Below are positions 33,972 to 43,169 of a stretch of 58,690 nucleotides of DNA, in pieces. The notes under the pieces were generated by a model. That model was not told the DNA's origin, did not search any database, and saw nothing but the letters and a program-made list of their open reading frames with translations. This DNA comes from Chloroflexota bacterium (GTDB taxonomy: Bacteria > Chloroflexota > Anaerolineae > Promineifilales > Promineifilaceae), in assembly GCA_022616275.1 (NCBI GenBank), contig JAKEFB010000174.1, forward strand, positions 1 to 58,690, written 5' to 3'. The stretch's first letter is position 1; each line of letters starts with the position of its first letter. The position numbers and the translations under genes are program-made.

Positions 33972-36778
33972 GCGCTTTTTTCGATCAGTTGTTGAATCAG
34001 GCGTAAGAGTTCCTTTTCTTTATAGCCGCGCGCCAGTTGTTCCAGGGTATTGGCAAAGGGCTGGTACTTCTTGTCTAGCAGGGCGATGTGCCTGGCCTGG
34101 CGCTGGATAGCCCGCATATTACCCTGTAATGCCAGGTCAAGCAAAATGGCCATCTGGTCGGCCGGGGGCGGGGCGATTTCTCCTGGCGTACCGGCCGGCG
34201 CGTCACCGCCCGGCGTCTGGCTACCCTCGCCTGGCGAGACGCCGGGCCGGTAGATCCATTCCAGGTTGAGGTGGCTTTGCAGCACGGCCAGTAACTCTTC
34301 ATCCCGGATAGGCTTGGGCAAGAAGTCGTCGCAGCCAGCCTGGCGGCTTTTCTCTTTCTCCTGTTCAAAGACACTGGCCGAAACAGCAATGATGACTATA
34401 TTCCTCAGGGCGGGGTTTTGGCGGATGGCCTGCGCCGTTTCAAAACCATCCATGCCAGGCATGACCAGGTCCAGAAGGATGAGATCGGGGCGGCCCTGGC
34501 GGGCCAGGGCCAGGGCCTCGCCACCGCCCGTGGCCAGGGTGACGACAAAGCCCAGGGGTTCGAGCAGATAACGTAAGACCAGGCAGTTTGAGTGGCGGTC
34601 GTCTACGACGAGCACCTTGCGCCGGACCCCCTGGTACCCGGCAATGGCCTGCCGGATATTGCGAGGCGTGGCCGAGAGGACGGTCCAGGTGGAGAAAGGA
34701 ATTTCAAAAAAGAAGACGCTGCCCCGGCCGGGCTGGCTACTGACATGAATCCGGCCGCCCATCATAGCGACCAGTTGCTGGCTGATGGCCAGGCCCAAGC
34801 CGCTGCCTTCCACCTGTTCTTGGCCGTCACCGGCCTGCTCAAAAGGCAGGAAAATCCTTTCAAGCTGGCCGGCCGGAATGCCGGCGCCGGTGTCGGCGAC
34901 CTGGAAGTGTAAATAGTTTTTCCCGCTGACCGGGCTGACTTGCAGCGACACCTGGCCCTGGTCGGTAAACTTGATGGCGTTGCCCAGCAAGTTGATCAAT
35001 ACCTGGCGCAGACGTGTTTCGTCGGCCAGGATATAATCCGGCAATTCAGGGGAGGCTTCGTAGGAGAAGGCCAGGCCCTTCTCGCGAGTCCAGAGGTGGA
35101 TCATGCTGGCAATGTGGAGCAGAAAGCCAGGCAGGTGGACGGGGCCAAGGCGCAACTCCATTTTTCCAGCTTCAATGCGGGCCATGTCGAGGATGTCGTT
35201 GATGAGGGTCAGTAGATGTTCGCTGCTCTGCTGGATGACGTTGAGGCCGTCACCCTGACGGGTGGTGAGGGCAGGGTCTTGTTGCAGAATCTGGGCGTAG
35301 CCCATGATGCCGTTTAGAGGCGTGCGCAGTTCGTGGCTGACGCTGGAGAGGAATTCGCTCTTGGCCCGGCTGGCGGCCTCGGCCGCTTCTTTGGCCTGAG
35401 CCAGCTCGGCCGCCTGCCGTTCCAGTGTCTGGGCGCGAGCGCCTAACTCGCGGTTGGCGGCCTGGAGGGCTTCTTCGGCCCGGGCGCGCTCGGCCAGCTC
35501 CTGTTCGAGCAGGCTGTATAGCCGGGCGTTTTGAATGGCCACGGCAATCTGGTCGGCAATGATTTTGAGGACGGCCACTTCTTCGACGGGAAAAGCATCT
35601 ACTTTTTCGCTCTGAACATCCAGGACGCCCAAGACCTGCCCACTGATCTGGAGAGGGAGGGCGGCCTCGGAGCGAGTGTGGGGCATGAAGGGGTGGCTAA
35701 GGAAAAGCGCGTCCTGGCTCACGTCAGGGACGATACGGGCGCTGTTTTGGGCGGCAACGGTGGCGACGATGCTGCGGCCGCCAACCTGGAGGCGGTGGCC
35801 TTCGTCGCGCAACTGCCGGCCGGCCGGGCTGGCGGCCGCTTTGAGAATGGCCCACCGGCCGGTGTCGTCCAGCAAAAAGATAAAGGTCTGGTAAAAGCCA
35901 AAGGCACCGGCAATCAAGGCGACGACCTCGTCTAATAACGTCTGAGGCTCCAGGACGGAGGTGGCGTGGCGGGCAATTTCAGCGGCTGTTTCCAGTTGGG
36001 TGGAGCGGCGGGCCAGCTCGGCTGTGCGCGCGGCCACCCGCTGCTCCAGGTTGTTGACGGTTTCCTCCAGCCGGGAGACGGTGGCATTGATTCCTCGCTG
36101 CAGAGCACCCAGCTCATCCCCGGTGGCCGGCTCGCCGGTCCGGGCGGTCAGGTCTCCGGCCTCCACTTGCTGCAGAACGCGCAAGACGCCGGTGATGCGG
36201 GCGAGAATGCCGGAGCGAAAGGAGATGACGATGATGAGGGTGGTGGAAATGAGGGTGAGCGCCGAGCCGAGAAAGAAGATACGGGCCAGGGTGGCTTTGG
36301 CTGCTTCGGCCACGCTGGTATCGGCCTGGACGTAGACGAAGAAGCGGGGGGTGCGGCCGTCGGCGGCGAAGATGGGCGAGACGCTGATGATGTGGCCCGG
36401 CCCGTGAAGGATCATTTCCTCGCGGTTGTCCGGGTCGAAGAGGGAGGGGTCCAGTCCGGGGATGGTTGTGACGCGCCGGCCCAGATAGCCGGGATTAAGG
36501 GAAAAAAAGACGTTTTGGTTGACGCCGACGACGAGACCTTCTAATAATTCCTCGCCGACCATTTGGGTCATGGTTTGTTGGTCGGCAATGGAGCCCAGAT
36601 CCAGGACGCCGGCATTCATGAGTTGGCCGGGCAGGCGGACCTGGTTTTCGATACGCTGGTCAATTTCGGCCGAAAAACGGTTGACGTAGACGTAGCCGGC
36701 AATGGCCAGGATGAGGATTTCAACCAGGATAATGTTAGCGCCTATCTTGAAGGTCAGGCTGTTGTACAATTTTTTCAT
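33968..36778 (-). CDS. Hybrid histidine kinase with extracytoplasmic sensor (HAMP-GAF-HK-REC)
   Basis: 936 residues. TM1 (about 10-32), a ~130-residue outer domain (35-165, sCache-like: 'LVVGVNQNVFFSLNPGYLG', 'HIISVSPIFAADG'), TM2 (about 168-190), HAMP (190-245), coiled coil, GAF (about 270-420), coiled coil, HisKA with H482 (SVSHELRTPLNGIMGY), HATPase ('NLLGNAIKFTDQG', 'DTGAGIP', 'GSGLGLAISQQLV') and REC with D770 (LILLDLVMPGMDG). A Pro/Gly linker and a ~65-residue helical tail ('ILLDLALQGNMRAIQRQA') of the kind seen after cyanobacterial hybrid kinases follow. It starts 70 bp after an oligopeptide-binding lipoprotein gene, a plausible ligand partner, and overlaps the next kinase by ATGA. Confidence 0.94.
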   Translation of the reverse strand: MKKLYNSLTFKIGANIILVEILILAIAGYVYVNRFSAEIDQRIENQVRLPGQLMNAGVLDLGSIADQQTMTQMVGEELLEGLVVGVNQNVFFSLNPGYLGRRVTTIPGLDPSLFDPDNREEMILHGPGHIISVSPIFAADGRTPRFFVYVQADTSVAEAAKATLARIFFLGSALTLISTTLIIVISFRSGILARITGVLRVLQQVEAGDLTARTGEPATGDELGALQRGINATVSRLEETVNNLEQRVAARTAELARRSTQLETAAEIARHATSVLEPQTLLDEVVALIAGAFGFYQTFIFLLDDTGRWAILKAAASPAGRQLRDEGHRLQVGGRSIVATVAAQNSARIVPDVSQDALFLSHPFMPHTRSEAALPLQISGQVLGVLDVQSEKVDAFPVEEVAVLKIIADQIAVAIQNARLYSLLEQELAERARAEEALQAANRELGARAQTLERQAAELAQAKEAAEAASRAKSEFLSSVSHELRTPLNGIMGYAQILQQDPALTTRQGDGLNVIQQSSEHLLTLINDILDMARIEAGKMELRLGPVHLPGFLLHIASMIHLWTREKGLAFSYEASPELPDYILADETRLRQVLINLLGNAIKFTDQGQVSLQVSPVSGKNYLHFQVADTGAGIPAGQLERIFLPFEQAGDGQEQVEGSGLGLAISQQLVAMMGGRIHVSSQPGRGSVFFFEIPFSTWTVLSATPRNIRQAIAGYQGVRRKVLVVDDRHSNCLVLRYLLEPLGFVVTLATGGGEALALARQGRPDLILLDLVMPGMDGFETAQAIRQNPALRNIVIIAVSASVFEQEKEKSRQAGCDDFLPKPIRDEELLAVLQSHLNLEWIYRPGVSPGEGSQTPGGDAPAGTPGEIAPPPADQMAILLDLALQGNMRAIQRQARHIALLDKKYQPFANTLEQLARGYKEKELLRLIQQLIEKSA

Positions 36779-36848
36779 ATGGTAATAGCGCCAAAGTTAG
36801 ACGAGGGACGAGGGACGATGGACGACAGTATGTATGAACCATGCCGAG

Positions 36849-38792
36849 TTAGGGAGCGGCCGTGGGGGTAATGAAGTATTGGGCCGGGTTGCTGGGCGCT
36901 GGGGTGGGATAGTTGATGACGGACAGGGGCATGAGTGGGGGGACGTTGTGGAGGTTGGTGCTCGTATACAGGCGGGAGTTTGGCGCCAAGACGGCGCCCA
37001 TGACGTAAAACTCGTCGGCGGCAATTTCCAGTAGCTCGGCCATCAGTTGCAGTTGTAAATCGCTGTCCGCCGTGCTTCTAACCTGGTCAAAAAGCTCCAT
37101 CTGGCGCTGGACGGCCGGCGGCGGCTCAACGGCCTGGGGGTTGGCAGGATTTAGGTACCATCTGGCCCAGCCGGTGGCGTACCAGGACGCAAAAGGATGC
37201 AGGGGGAAATAATAAACCGGTTGGAGGATAACGTCCAGCCCACCGACGCCTTCGGAGACATAGGTGTCGTGCTGGTTGGCAAAAAGCGTGTCGGCGTAGG
37301 CCTGGGGCTGGTCTGGCGGGTAATAGGCGACGGTGGTTTCGACGCCGACTTCGCGCCAGCCCTGGCTGATGAACTCCAGCATAGGCACCAGGCGGGCGGC
37401 GTTAGTTTCGAGGCGGAAGGAGAGGCGCGGGCCGTCTGGCCGCAGGCGAAAGCCCTGGGCGTCGCGTTGGGCGTAGCCGGCTTGGTCCAGGAAACTATTG
37501 GCCAGCTCGGAATCGTATTCGGTGTACTGGCGGGCCAGTTGCTCGTTGTAGAAGGGGGATTCCGGCCGAGGGGCGACCTGATATGGCTCGCCGGCGCCGT
37601 CGAAAAAGTCGGCGATGAGGCCCGGCCGGTTGATGGCGTGGGACAGGCCAATGCGAAACGCTTTATTCTGGAAGGCCTGGCGCAACAAAGGGTCGGGATG
37701 GTTCAGGTTGAGGGCGATGACGACAGCAGAGGAATAACTGGAGACGAGGGTGACCGGTTTCAGGCTGGCGGCCGTCTCCGTTACGGAGAGGCCGGTAAAT
37801 TCATTGTCGAAGACCAGATGGGCGGCGCCATCCTGGAGGAGGGCCTGGTATTCCTCCTGGCTTTGGACCTGGACGAAGACGACGCGGTCAATGTAGGGCA
37901 ACTGGTTGAAGTCGGTGTCCACTTTCCAGTAGTAGGGGTTGCGCTCGGCGACAATTTGCCGGCCACGTTCGACGATGACCCAGGCGTTCAGGGTGGGCAA
38001 CTCCAGGTTTTCCAAGCCGGCCCTGCTCTGGAACAACTCGACCCAACTGGCGAAGCCGGCCCCGGCCACCAGTTGCGCGGCGCCAGGGTTGTAACTGGGG
38101 TGAAATTGGGCCAGGTAATGGCGAGGGTAGCGGACGAGGATTGTGCCTAACGAAGTGGCCAGCTCAGAGAGGAAGAGGCTGTTGGGCCGGGCAAAACGGA
38201 AGGTGACGACGTCGCTACCGGTCGTCTCGACCGTGACCGGAGCGCCGTTGACTGACAGCCAGCCTGGGGTCATGGGGGTCAGCTCAGGATTGGTGAAAAC
38301 GGCCTCGTACCAGAAGAGGATGTCGTCGGCGGTGAAGGGCCGGCCGTCTGACCAGCGCAGCCCCTGGCGCAGATGAAAGGTGTAGGTGGTGGCGTCCTGG
38401 CTGCTGTCTACGGCCTGGGCAATGTTGGGGATGACCCGCAGCCACTGGCTGTCCCAGCGGACTAGCGGCTCGTAGCCGATGACGTTGAGCCGGTTGCCCA
38501 GGTTGGCGACGGGGGTTTCCAGCGTCCCACCATAGATGCCAACGCTTTCCTCCGGCTGCAAGATCATTGGGTTGGCCGGCAGACGCTGGTCTACGGGCGG
38601 CAGATCGCCGGCGGCGACGCGAGCAGCCAGCAGAGGGGACTCGTTAAAGAAATTGACGGCCGTAGTCAGGCTGGCAATGTGAGGGCTGGCGGTAGCAGCA
38701 GTAGTTGGCGCAGGCGTGGGCGCAGCGCAGGCGCCAAGCCCCAGGCAAGAGAGTAACAGAATCATCAGTTGTCGGCTTATATGGTACTTCAT
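36849..38792 (-). CDS. Family 5 (oligopeptide-type) solute-binding lipoprotein
   Basis: 647 residues. Lipobox LGAC (C22), Thr/Ala/Pro spacer, then an SBP family 5 body: 'YEPLVRWDSQWLRVIPNIAQAVDSSQDATTYTFHLRQGLRWSDGRPFTADDILFWYEA', 'IVERNPYYWK'-like block, 'NHPDPLLRQAFQNKAFRIGLSHAINR'. Such proteins bind peptides, sugars or nickel for ABC import. No permease or ATPase gene lies beside it; instead two sensor kinases follow on the same strand. It may serve as a ligand-binding subunit for signalling, or work with a transporter encoded elsewhere. Confidence 0.93.
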   Translation of the reverse strand: MKYHISRQLMILLLSCLGLGACAAPTPAPTTAATASPHIASLTTAVNFFNESPLLAARVAAGDLPPVDQRLPANPMILQPEESVGIYGGTLETPVANLGNRLNVIGYEPLVRWDSQWLRVIPNIAQAVDSSQDATTYTFHLRQGLRWSDGRPFTADDILFWYEAVFTNPELTPMTPGWLSVNGAPVTVETTGSDVVTFRFARPNSLFLSELATSLGTILVRYPRHYLAQFHPSYNPGAAQLVAGAGFASWVELFQSRAGLENLELPTLNAWVIVERGRQIVAERNPYYWKVDTDFNQLPYIDRVVFVQVQSQEEYQALLQDGAAHLVFDNEFTGLSVTETAASLKPVTLVSSYSSAVVIALNLNHPDPLLRQAFQNKAFRIGLSHAINRPGLIADFFDGAGEPYQVAPRPESPFYNEQLARQYTEYDSELANSFLDQAGYAQRDAQGFRLRPDGPRLSFRLETNAARLVPMLEFISQGWREVGVETTVAYYPPDQPQAYADTLFANQHDTYVSEGVGGLDVILQPVYYFPLHPFASWYATGWARWYLNPANPQAVEPPPAVQRQMELFDQVRSTADSDLQLQLMAELLEIAADEFYVMGAVLAPNSRLYTSTNLHNVPPLMPLSVINYPTPAPSNPAQYFITPTAAP

Positions 38793-39064
38793 GGCCTTTT
38801 ACTGTCAGGGAACACAGAGATCACGGAGGAGGCACAGAGATCACGGAGAGGGCACAGAGTTTTAATTTTCCAGGTGTGCTGTGTTTTCTTGGTGAAGCTT
38901 TATGGTCTGAGCAGTTGCTTTTCACTTTGAGTTGAGAATAAGAGCCAGGGTTAGAGGGAAGTGCTCTAACTCTAACTCGATAAGCCAGATTTACGTGAGG
39001 AACAACTTTTACTGGCACAGGATAGATGGTAATGCGAGGGGAAGGGAAAGTCAACGAAGGATTC

Positions 39065-39092
39065 GATTTTAGATTTTAGATTTTGGGTTTTG
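39065..39092 (+). repeat. Heptamer tandem repeat GATTTTA
   Basis: Units GATTTTA, GATTTTA, GATTTTG and GGTTTTG immediately before the -10 box of the P450 gene. Confidence 0.75.
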
Positions 39093-39095
39093 GAG

Positions 39096-39101
39096 TAGAA
39101 T
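39096..39101 (+). promoter_or_regulatory. -10 box TAGAAT for near-leaderless P450 mRNA
   Basis: TAGAAT ends 11 bases before the ATG at 39113, leaving a 5' leader of about five bases. No ribosome site of normal strength is visible. Confidence 0.4.
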
Positions 39102-39112
39102 GGGCGGTTGAG

Positions 39113-40351
39113 ATGAGTGGGCCGGAAACAGAGAGGCAGTATGATTTGTTTAGCCGGGAGTTTAAGCGGGACCCGTACGGCACTTTTGCGGCGATGCGGC
39201 GGGAAGCGCCGGTGCATGGCCACCGGGCGCCGGACGGAACGACAATCTGGTACATTACCCGTTACGAGGACGCGGCGGCCGTGCTGCGGGATGACTTCCA
39301 TTTTATGAAGGACGTGCGCCAGGCCCGGCCGGCGGAAGAGGGGGTGGCCGGGACGTCCAGGGTCGCTTATCAACAGTTGATCAACGAAAATATGCTGTTT
39401 TCCGACCCGCCGGACCACACCCGGCTGCGGGCGCTGGTGAGCCAGGCGTTTGCGCCGCGCCGAGTGGAAGAGATGGCCGGTCGGATCGAGGCGATGGCCA
39501 ACGAGTTGCTGGACCGGGTGGCGGCGTGGGAGGAAATGGACCTGATTACTGAGTACGCCTTGCCGCTGCCGTTGAGCGTGATTACGGAGATGTTAGGCGT
39601 ACCGGCTGAGGATCGGGAGCGAGTCTGTGACTGGTCGCAGGCAATTATTTCGCCGGGCAGCCGGGGGCTGAATTTCAGCGCGCGGAAGCGGAAGGTGCGG
39701 GCGTTGGTGGCTTACCTACGGCGGATGTTTGTCAAGCGGCAGCGAGCGGCGCAGGATGACCTGGTGACGGCTCTGGTGCAGGCCGAGGAGGCGGGGGACA
39801 GGCTGGCAGAAGAGGAGTTGTTTGGCATGGTGGCGCTATTGCTGGTGACCGGGCACGAGACGACGGTGAACCTGATCGGCAACGGGGCACTGGCGCTGTT
39901 GCAGCACTCGGAGGAACTAGCGCGGCTGAGGGCCAACCCGGAGTTGATGGGTGCGGCCGTGGAGGAGTTGCTGCGCTACGACGGGCCGGTGGAAAGCTCG
40001 ACGACGCGCTGGGCGCGAGAGGACGTGCGGTTCCGGGGCCACCTGATCCGGCGGGGAGAAGTGGTGCGGGTGGCGCTGGCCTCGGCCAACCGGGACGCAG
40101 AGCAGTTTGCAGAAGCGGACCGGCTGGACGTCGGCCGGGCGGATAACCGCCATCTGGCCTTCGGGCTGGGGATCCATTATTGCCTGGGAGCGCCGCTGGC
40201 CCGGCTGGAGGGGCGGATTGCCCTGGGGACGTTGTTTAACCGCTGGCCGAATTTACGGTTGCAAGTGCCGGCCGAAGAGCTTGTGTGGCGGTCGGGAGTG
40301 TTGTTTCGGGGAGTGAAGGAGTTGCCCGTGGCGTGGGGTGTAGGAGTGTAG
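39113..40351 (+). CDS. Cytochrome P450 (bacterial class I type)
   Basis: 412 residues from the ATG at 39113; the frame upstream is repeat. Soluble bacterial P450 landmarks: 'LFSDPPDHTRLRALVSQAF' (C-helix), I-helix 'LLLVTGHETTVNLI' with T250, ExxR as E285-L-L-R288, and the heme loop 'FGLGIHYCLGAPLARLEG' with C357. It should be a cytoplasmic monooxygenase needing a ferredoxin and reductase, neither of which is adjacent. Style resembles CYP107-type macrolide or fatty-acid hydroxylases, but the substrate is unknown. The last residues (WGVGV) and the TAG lie in the octamer repeat 40335-40374. Confidence 0.96.
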   Translation: MSGPETERQYDLFSREFKRDPYGTFAAMRREAPVHGHRAPDGTTIWYITRYEDAAAVLRDDFHFMKDVRQARPAEEGVAGTSRVAYQQLINENMLFSDPPDHTRLRALVSQAFAPRRVEEMAGRIEAMANELLDRVAAWEEMDLITEYALPLPLSVITEMLGVPAEDRERVCDWSQAIISPGSRGLNFSARKRKVRALVAYLRRMFVKRQRAAQDDLVTALVQAEEAGDRLAEEELFGMVALLLVTGHETTVNLIGNGALALLQHSEELARLRANPELMGAAVEELLRYDGPVESSTTRWAREDVRFRGHLIRRGEVVRVALASANRDAEQFAEADRLDVGRADNRHLAFGLGIHYCLGAPLARLEGRIALGTLFNRWPNLRLQVPAEELVWRSGVLFRGVKELPVAWGVGV

Positions 40352-40374
40352 GGGTGTGGGGGTGTAGGGGTGTA
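40335..40374 (+). repeat. Octamer tandem repeat GGGGTGTA, five units
   Basis: Units GGGGTGTA, GGAGTGTA, GGGGTGTG, GGGGTGTA, GGGGTGTA. The array supplies the end and stop of the P450 gene and forms runs of four to five G that could fold as a G-quadruplex. The same family is at 52771-52818 and 58620-58637. Confidence 0.85.
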
Positions 40375-40407
40375 GGTTCGGTTGTGATTGTTCGGGCTGG
40401 AAGGTTG

Positions 40408-41811
40408 ATGTTGGTGGGGGTGTTGTGGCTGGTGGGGGTTTTGATGGCGGGTTGTGGGATGGGAGGACCGGAAATGGGTGGGCCTGTGGCCGGGGCGACG
40501 CCTGTCGTGGTTGAGCGGGGAGAGGCTTGTGGGGTGGTGGAGGCGAATTGGGGGCGAGATTGGGGGGTCGTGCTGGCGGGGCTGGAGCAGTTGGTGGCCA
40601 GCGGCGGCAGTTGCCGGGCGGAGTCTTTGTCGAGCAAGAAGTACGCGGCCCACTTCAATTATGGGGTGGCCCTGGAGTCGAATGGGGAGATTGAACCGGC
40701 GATTGTTCAGTACCAGGCAGCGGTGGCAATTGATGGACAGCGGCCGGAAGCGTTGGCGGCGCTGCTCCGGCTGGGAGCGCTACCGGAACCGACGACGGTC
40801 CCCTGCCCGGCGACAGTTGCGCCCCGGCCAGACCCGGCACCGGCGGAAGCGCCTGATCCGGCCAGCTTCGTTTACAGGCGGGACGGCCGGCTGTTCTGGG
40901 ATGGCCGGCCGTTCCAGGTGCGGGGGGTCAACTATTACCCCCGCCACGCTCCCTGGCAGCGTTTTTTGCCGGAGGCCGATCTGCCGGAAATGGAGGAAGA
41001 ACTGGCGTTGATTGGAGCGGCCGGCTTCAATACCATCCGCGTGTTTCTATGGTACGACGCCCTCTTTGTTTGCGAGCCGGAGGCAGCGATACCGGTAGAG
41101 ACGGCCTTTGCCAAGGTGGATGGGCTGTTTCAACTGGCCGGCGAGCATGGCCTGAAGGTGATTGTGACGCTGAATGATTTGCCGGATCTGACGTTCCGGC
41201 CGTTGTATAGCGATTGGCCGCGCTATGATGCCCAGACGATGTACATTGTCCGCCGCTACCGGAATGAGGCTGGGCTGCTGGCCTGGGATTTGCGTAATGA
41301 AGGGGACCTGGACTACGGGGCGCGGCTGGGCGACGCGGCCCGGTTCAGCCAGGAAGAAGTGATTGGCTGGTTGGTACACGCGGCGGAACTGGTGCGGGAG
41401 AATGATCCGGACCATCTGGTGACGGCCGGCTGGTGGGGGAATCCGGCGGCGACAGCGCCTTACGCGGACGTTTTGTCGTTCCACCACTGGACCGGGGCAG
41501 GGGAGTTGCAGGCGCGGGTGGCCGTTTACCGCCGGGAGTCGGACAAGCCGCTGCTGCTGGAAGAGGTGGGGTATCATAGCTGGAAAGACGCACCCCGAGA
41601 CGGCCGGGACGAAGCAGCGCAGGCCAGGCTACTGGCCGAGGCGATTGGCGTGGCAGAGGGGAACGGCCTGGCCGGCTGGCTGGTGTGGACGGCGTTTGAT
41701 TTTGCACCGGAACCGGGACAGCCATGGGGTTTTGAGCATTTCTTTGGGCTGTGGCGGCCGGATTTGACACCTAAAGCGGCGTTGGACGGTTGGGGAGATC
41801 AGCGAGAGTGA
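40408..41811 (+). CDS. Glycoside hydrolase (clan A, GH5-like) lipoprotein
   Basis: 467 residues from the ATG at 40408, chosen for GGAAGG in front and for the following signal peptide with lipobox LMAGC (C16). Residues about 75-125 look like one TPR unit ('YAAHFNYGVALESNGEIEPAIVQYQAAV'), then a Pro-rich linker, then a (beta/alpha)8 glycosidase: 'LFWDGRPFQVRGVNYYP', acid/base E298 in 'AWDLRNEGDL', nucleophile E386 in 'LLLEEVGY', and 'GWLVWTAFDF'. It probably acts on external beta-mannan or beta-glucan; the exact sugar cannot be told. It converges on the ABC exporter genes. Confidence 0.88.
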   Translation: MLVGVLWLVGVLMAGCGMGGPEMGGPVAGATPVVVERGEACGVVEANWGRDWGVVLAGLEQLVASGGSCRAESLSSKKYAAHFNYGVALESNGEIEPAIVQYQAAVAIDGQRPEALAALLRLGALPEPTTVPCPATVAPRPDPAPAEAPDPASFVYRRDGRLFWDGRPFQVRGVNYYPRHAPWQRFLPEADLPEMEEELALIGAAGFNTIRVFLWYDALFVCEPEAAIPVETAFAKVDGLFQLAGEHGLKVIVTLNDLPDLTFRPLYSDWPRYDAQTMYIVRRYRNEAGLLAWDLRNEGDLDYGARLGDAARFSQEEVIGWLVHAAELVRENDPDHLVTAGWWGNPAATAPYADVLSFHHWTGAGELQARVAVYRRESDKPLLLEEVGYHSWKDAPRDGRDEAAQARLLAEAIGVAEGNGLAGWLVWTAFDFAPEPGQPWGFEHFFGLWRPDLTPKAALDGWGDQRE

Positions 41812-41969
41812 GTTAAGAGAGATGTAATTGCCGGGTAAGAAATCTGTAACCTTTGTCCTCTGCTTGGCCCTGGGCGTGAAACCCCTTAGAACTGACCGAT
41901 AAGTTATCCTTTATGGCCGGACCGTAGCTTCATATGACTGTGACGGCCGGCTCAAAATATGAAACCAAT

Positions 41970-42001
41970 GCTGCGCCCCCACCACCTGGTGGGGGCGCAG
42001 C
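41970..42001 (-). terminator. GC-rich hairpin at the end of the ABC permease gene
   Basis: A 14-bp stem (GCTGCGCCCCCACC with its complement) and 4-base loop begin three bases after the permease stop. No strong T-run follows, so termination or mRNA 3'-end protection are both possible. Lies in a 192-base convergent gap. Confidence 0.6.
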
Positions 42002-42003
42002 GT

Positions 42004-43089
42004 CTACTCCCAGCGGAAGAAGCGGACGGCCAGGACCGCACAGACGAGGAGCCAGGCGGCCAGGACGAGGGCGTCGAGGCCGAGGCCGTAGACGGGGGGC
42101 GCACCAACCATGATCTGGCGGAGGGCGTCGGCCAGGTAGGTCAGGGGGATGGCGTTGACGACCGGCCGGATCCAGGCGGGCATGACCTCGACCGGGAAGA
42201 AGAGGCCGGAGAGGAACATCATCGGGAAGTTGAGAAGGGAGGTGATGCCGGTGACGCTTTCCTGGGTCTTGGCCAGGCCGGAGATCATGTAGCCCATGGC
42301 GACGAACATGAGCGCGCCAAGGAAGGCGAAGCCGGCCAGGAGGAGCAGGTTGCCGACTATGGTCACGTCGAAAAGGAGGATGCCAACGACAAGGATGAGA
42401 ATCGTTTGAATGGCGCCGATGGTCAGGCGCATGAGGACCTGGGAGGCCAGCAGCGTGGTACGTGGTAGGGGGGTGGCACCAATGCGGCGCAAGACCTGCT
42501 GCTCGCGCAATTGGACCAGGGCTGGGGCCGTGCCGAAAAGGCCCAACTGCATGAGGGCCATACCCAGGATGCCGGGGATGAAGAAGTCAATGGTTCGCAA
42601 TCGGTCGGAGGTGACCGGGATGGGAGCGATGGAAAGCAGGGTGGGGCTGTTGCTGCGCTGGCGGTCGAAGCCGTCTACGACTTTTTCGGTGATGGTCAAC
42701 ACGACCTGGGCGGTGACGGTATTGGTGGGATCGTAAATGACTTCGACCTCGGCCGGCCGGCGGGCGGCCAGGTCGGCCGAGAGGGTGGCGGGAATGACAA
42801 CCACCAGCCGGTAGTCGCCCTCTTCGAGCCGGGCGACCAGTTCTTCGCGGCGGCCGGTGGTGACTTCAAAAGCTTCAATGGATTGAAAGACCTCGGCCAG
42901 GGCCTGACCGGCCGGGCCTTCGTCTTCTATGGCCAGGCCGACGGGGTAGGAAGGGTCGTCGCCACCGCTGAAGACAATGCCGAAGATGAAGATGAAGAGG
43001 ATAGGAAAGGCCAGAGTCCAGAAAAGGGCCATGCGGTCGCGCATGAATTCTTTGACGCTGGCGATGTAGAGGTGGGTTAGGGCGGACAT
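42004..43089 (-). CDS. ABC-2 type transporter permease
   Basis: 361 residues from the ATG at 43089 (AGAGG in front). ABC-2 topology: TM1 (about 22-42, 'ALFWTLAFPILFIFIFGIVF'), a ~130-residue outer loop, then five membrane segments including 'FFIPGILGMALMQLGLFG', 'IGAIQTILILVVGILLF', 'LAGFAFLGALMFVAMGYMI' and 'SLLNFPMMFLSGLFFPVEVMP', the family signature. Exports a drug, lipid or polysaccharide. Downstream partner of the ATPase at 43170 (80-bp gap), giving a two-gene exporter. Confidence 0.94.
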   Translation of the reverse strand: MSALTHLYIASVKEFMRDRMALFWTLAFPILFIFIFGIVFSGGDDPSYPVGLAIEDEGPAGQALAEVFQSIEAFEVTTGRREELVARLEEGDYRLVVVIPATLSADLAARRPAEVEVIYDPTNTVTAQVVLTITEKVVDGFDRQRSNSPTLLSIAPIPVTSDRLRTIDFFIPGILGMALMQLGLFGTAPALVQLREQQVLRRIGATPLPRTTLLASQVLMRLTIGAIQTILILVVGILLFDVTIVGNLLLLAGFAFLGALMFVAMGYMISGLAKTQESVTGITSLLNFPMMFLSGLFFPVEVMPAWIRPVVNAIPLTYLADALRQIMVGAPPVYGLGLDALVLAAWLLVCAVLAVRFFRWE

Positions 43090-43169
43090 AGAACCTCTAA
43101 TGGGCGTGATTGGCCCGGCCAATCGCGAGCAATGAGCAATGAGTGATGAGGTGGGGGAGCATGGTTGGT

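Larger units (their letters stand above)
38793..39112. other. Intergenic region with three repeat families
   Basis: 320 bases between divergent genes. ACACAGAGATCACGGAG-type repeats (about 38810-38870), an AACTCT/AGAGTT-type inverted region (38930-38985, related to 9525-9542), and four GATTTTA-type heptamers (39065-39092). I see no gene. Confidence 0.6.

Noticed and set aside
33968-34160. HPt domain at the end of the hybrid kinase
   Set aside because: The helical tail lacks the H-x-L-K-G phosphotransfer motif; ARHIALLD is not a match.
40285-40407. Upstream extension of the glycosidase
   Set aside because: The added residues are translated octamer repeat and P450-gene overlap; the lipoprotein signal begins at the ATG at 40408.
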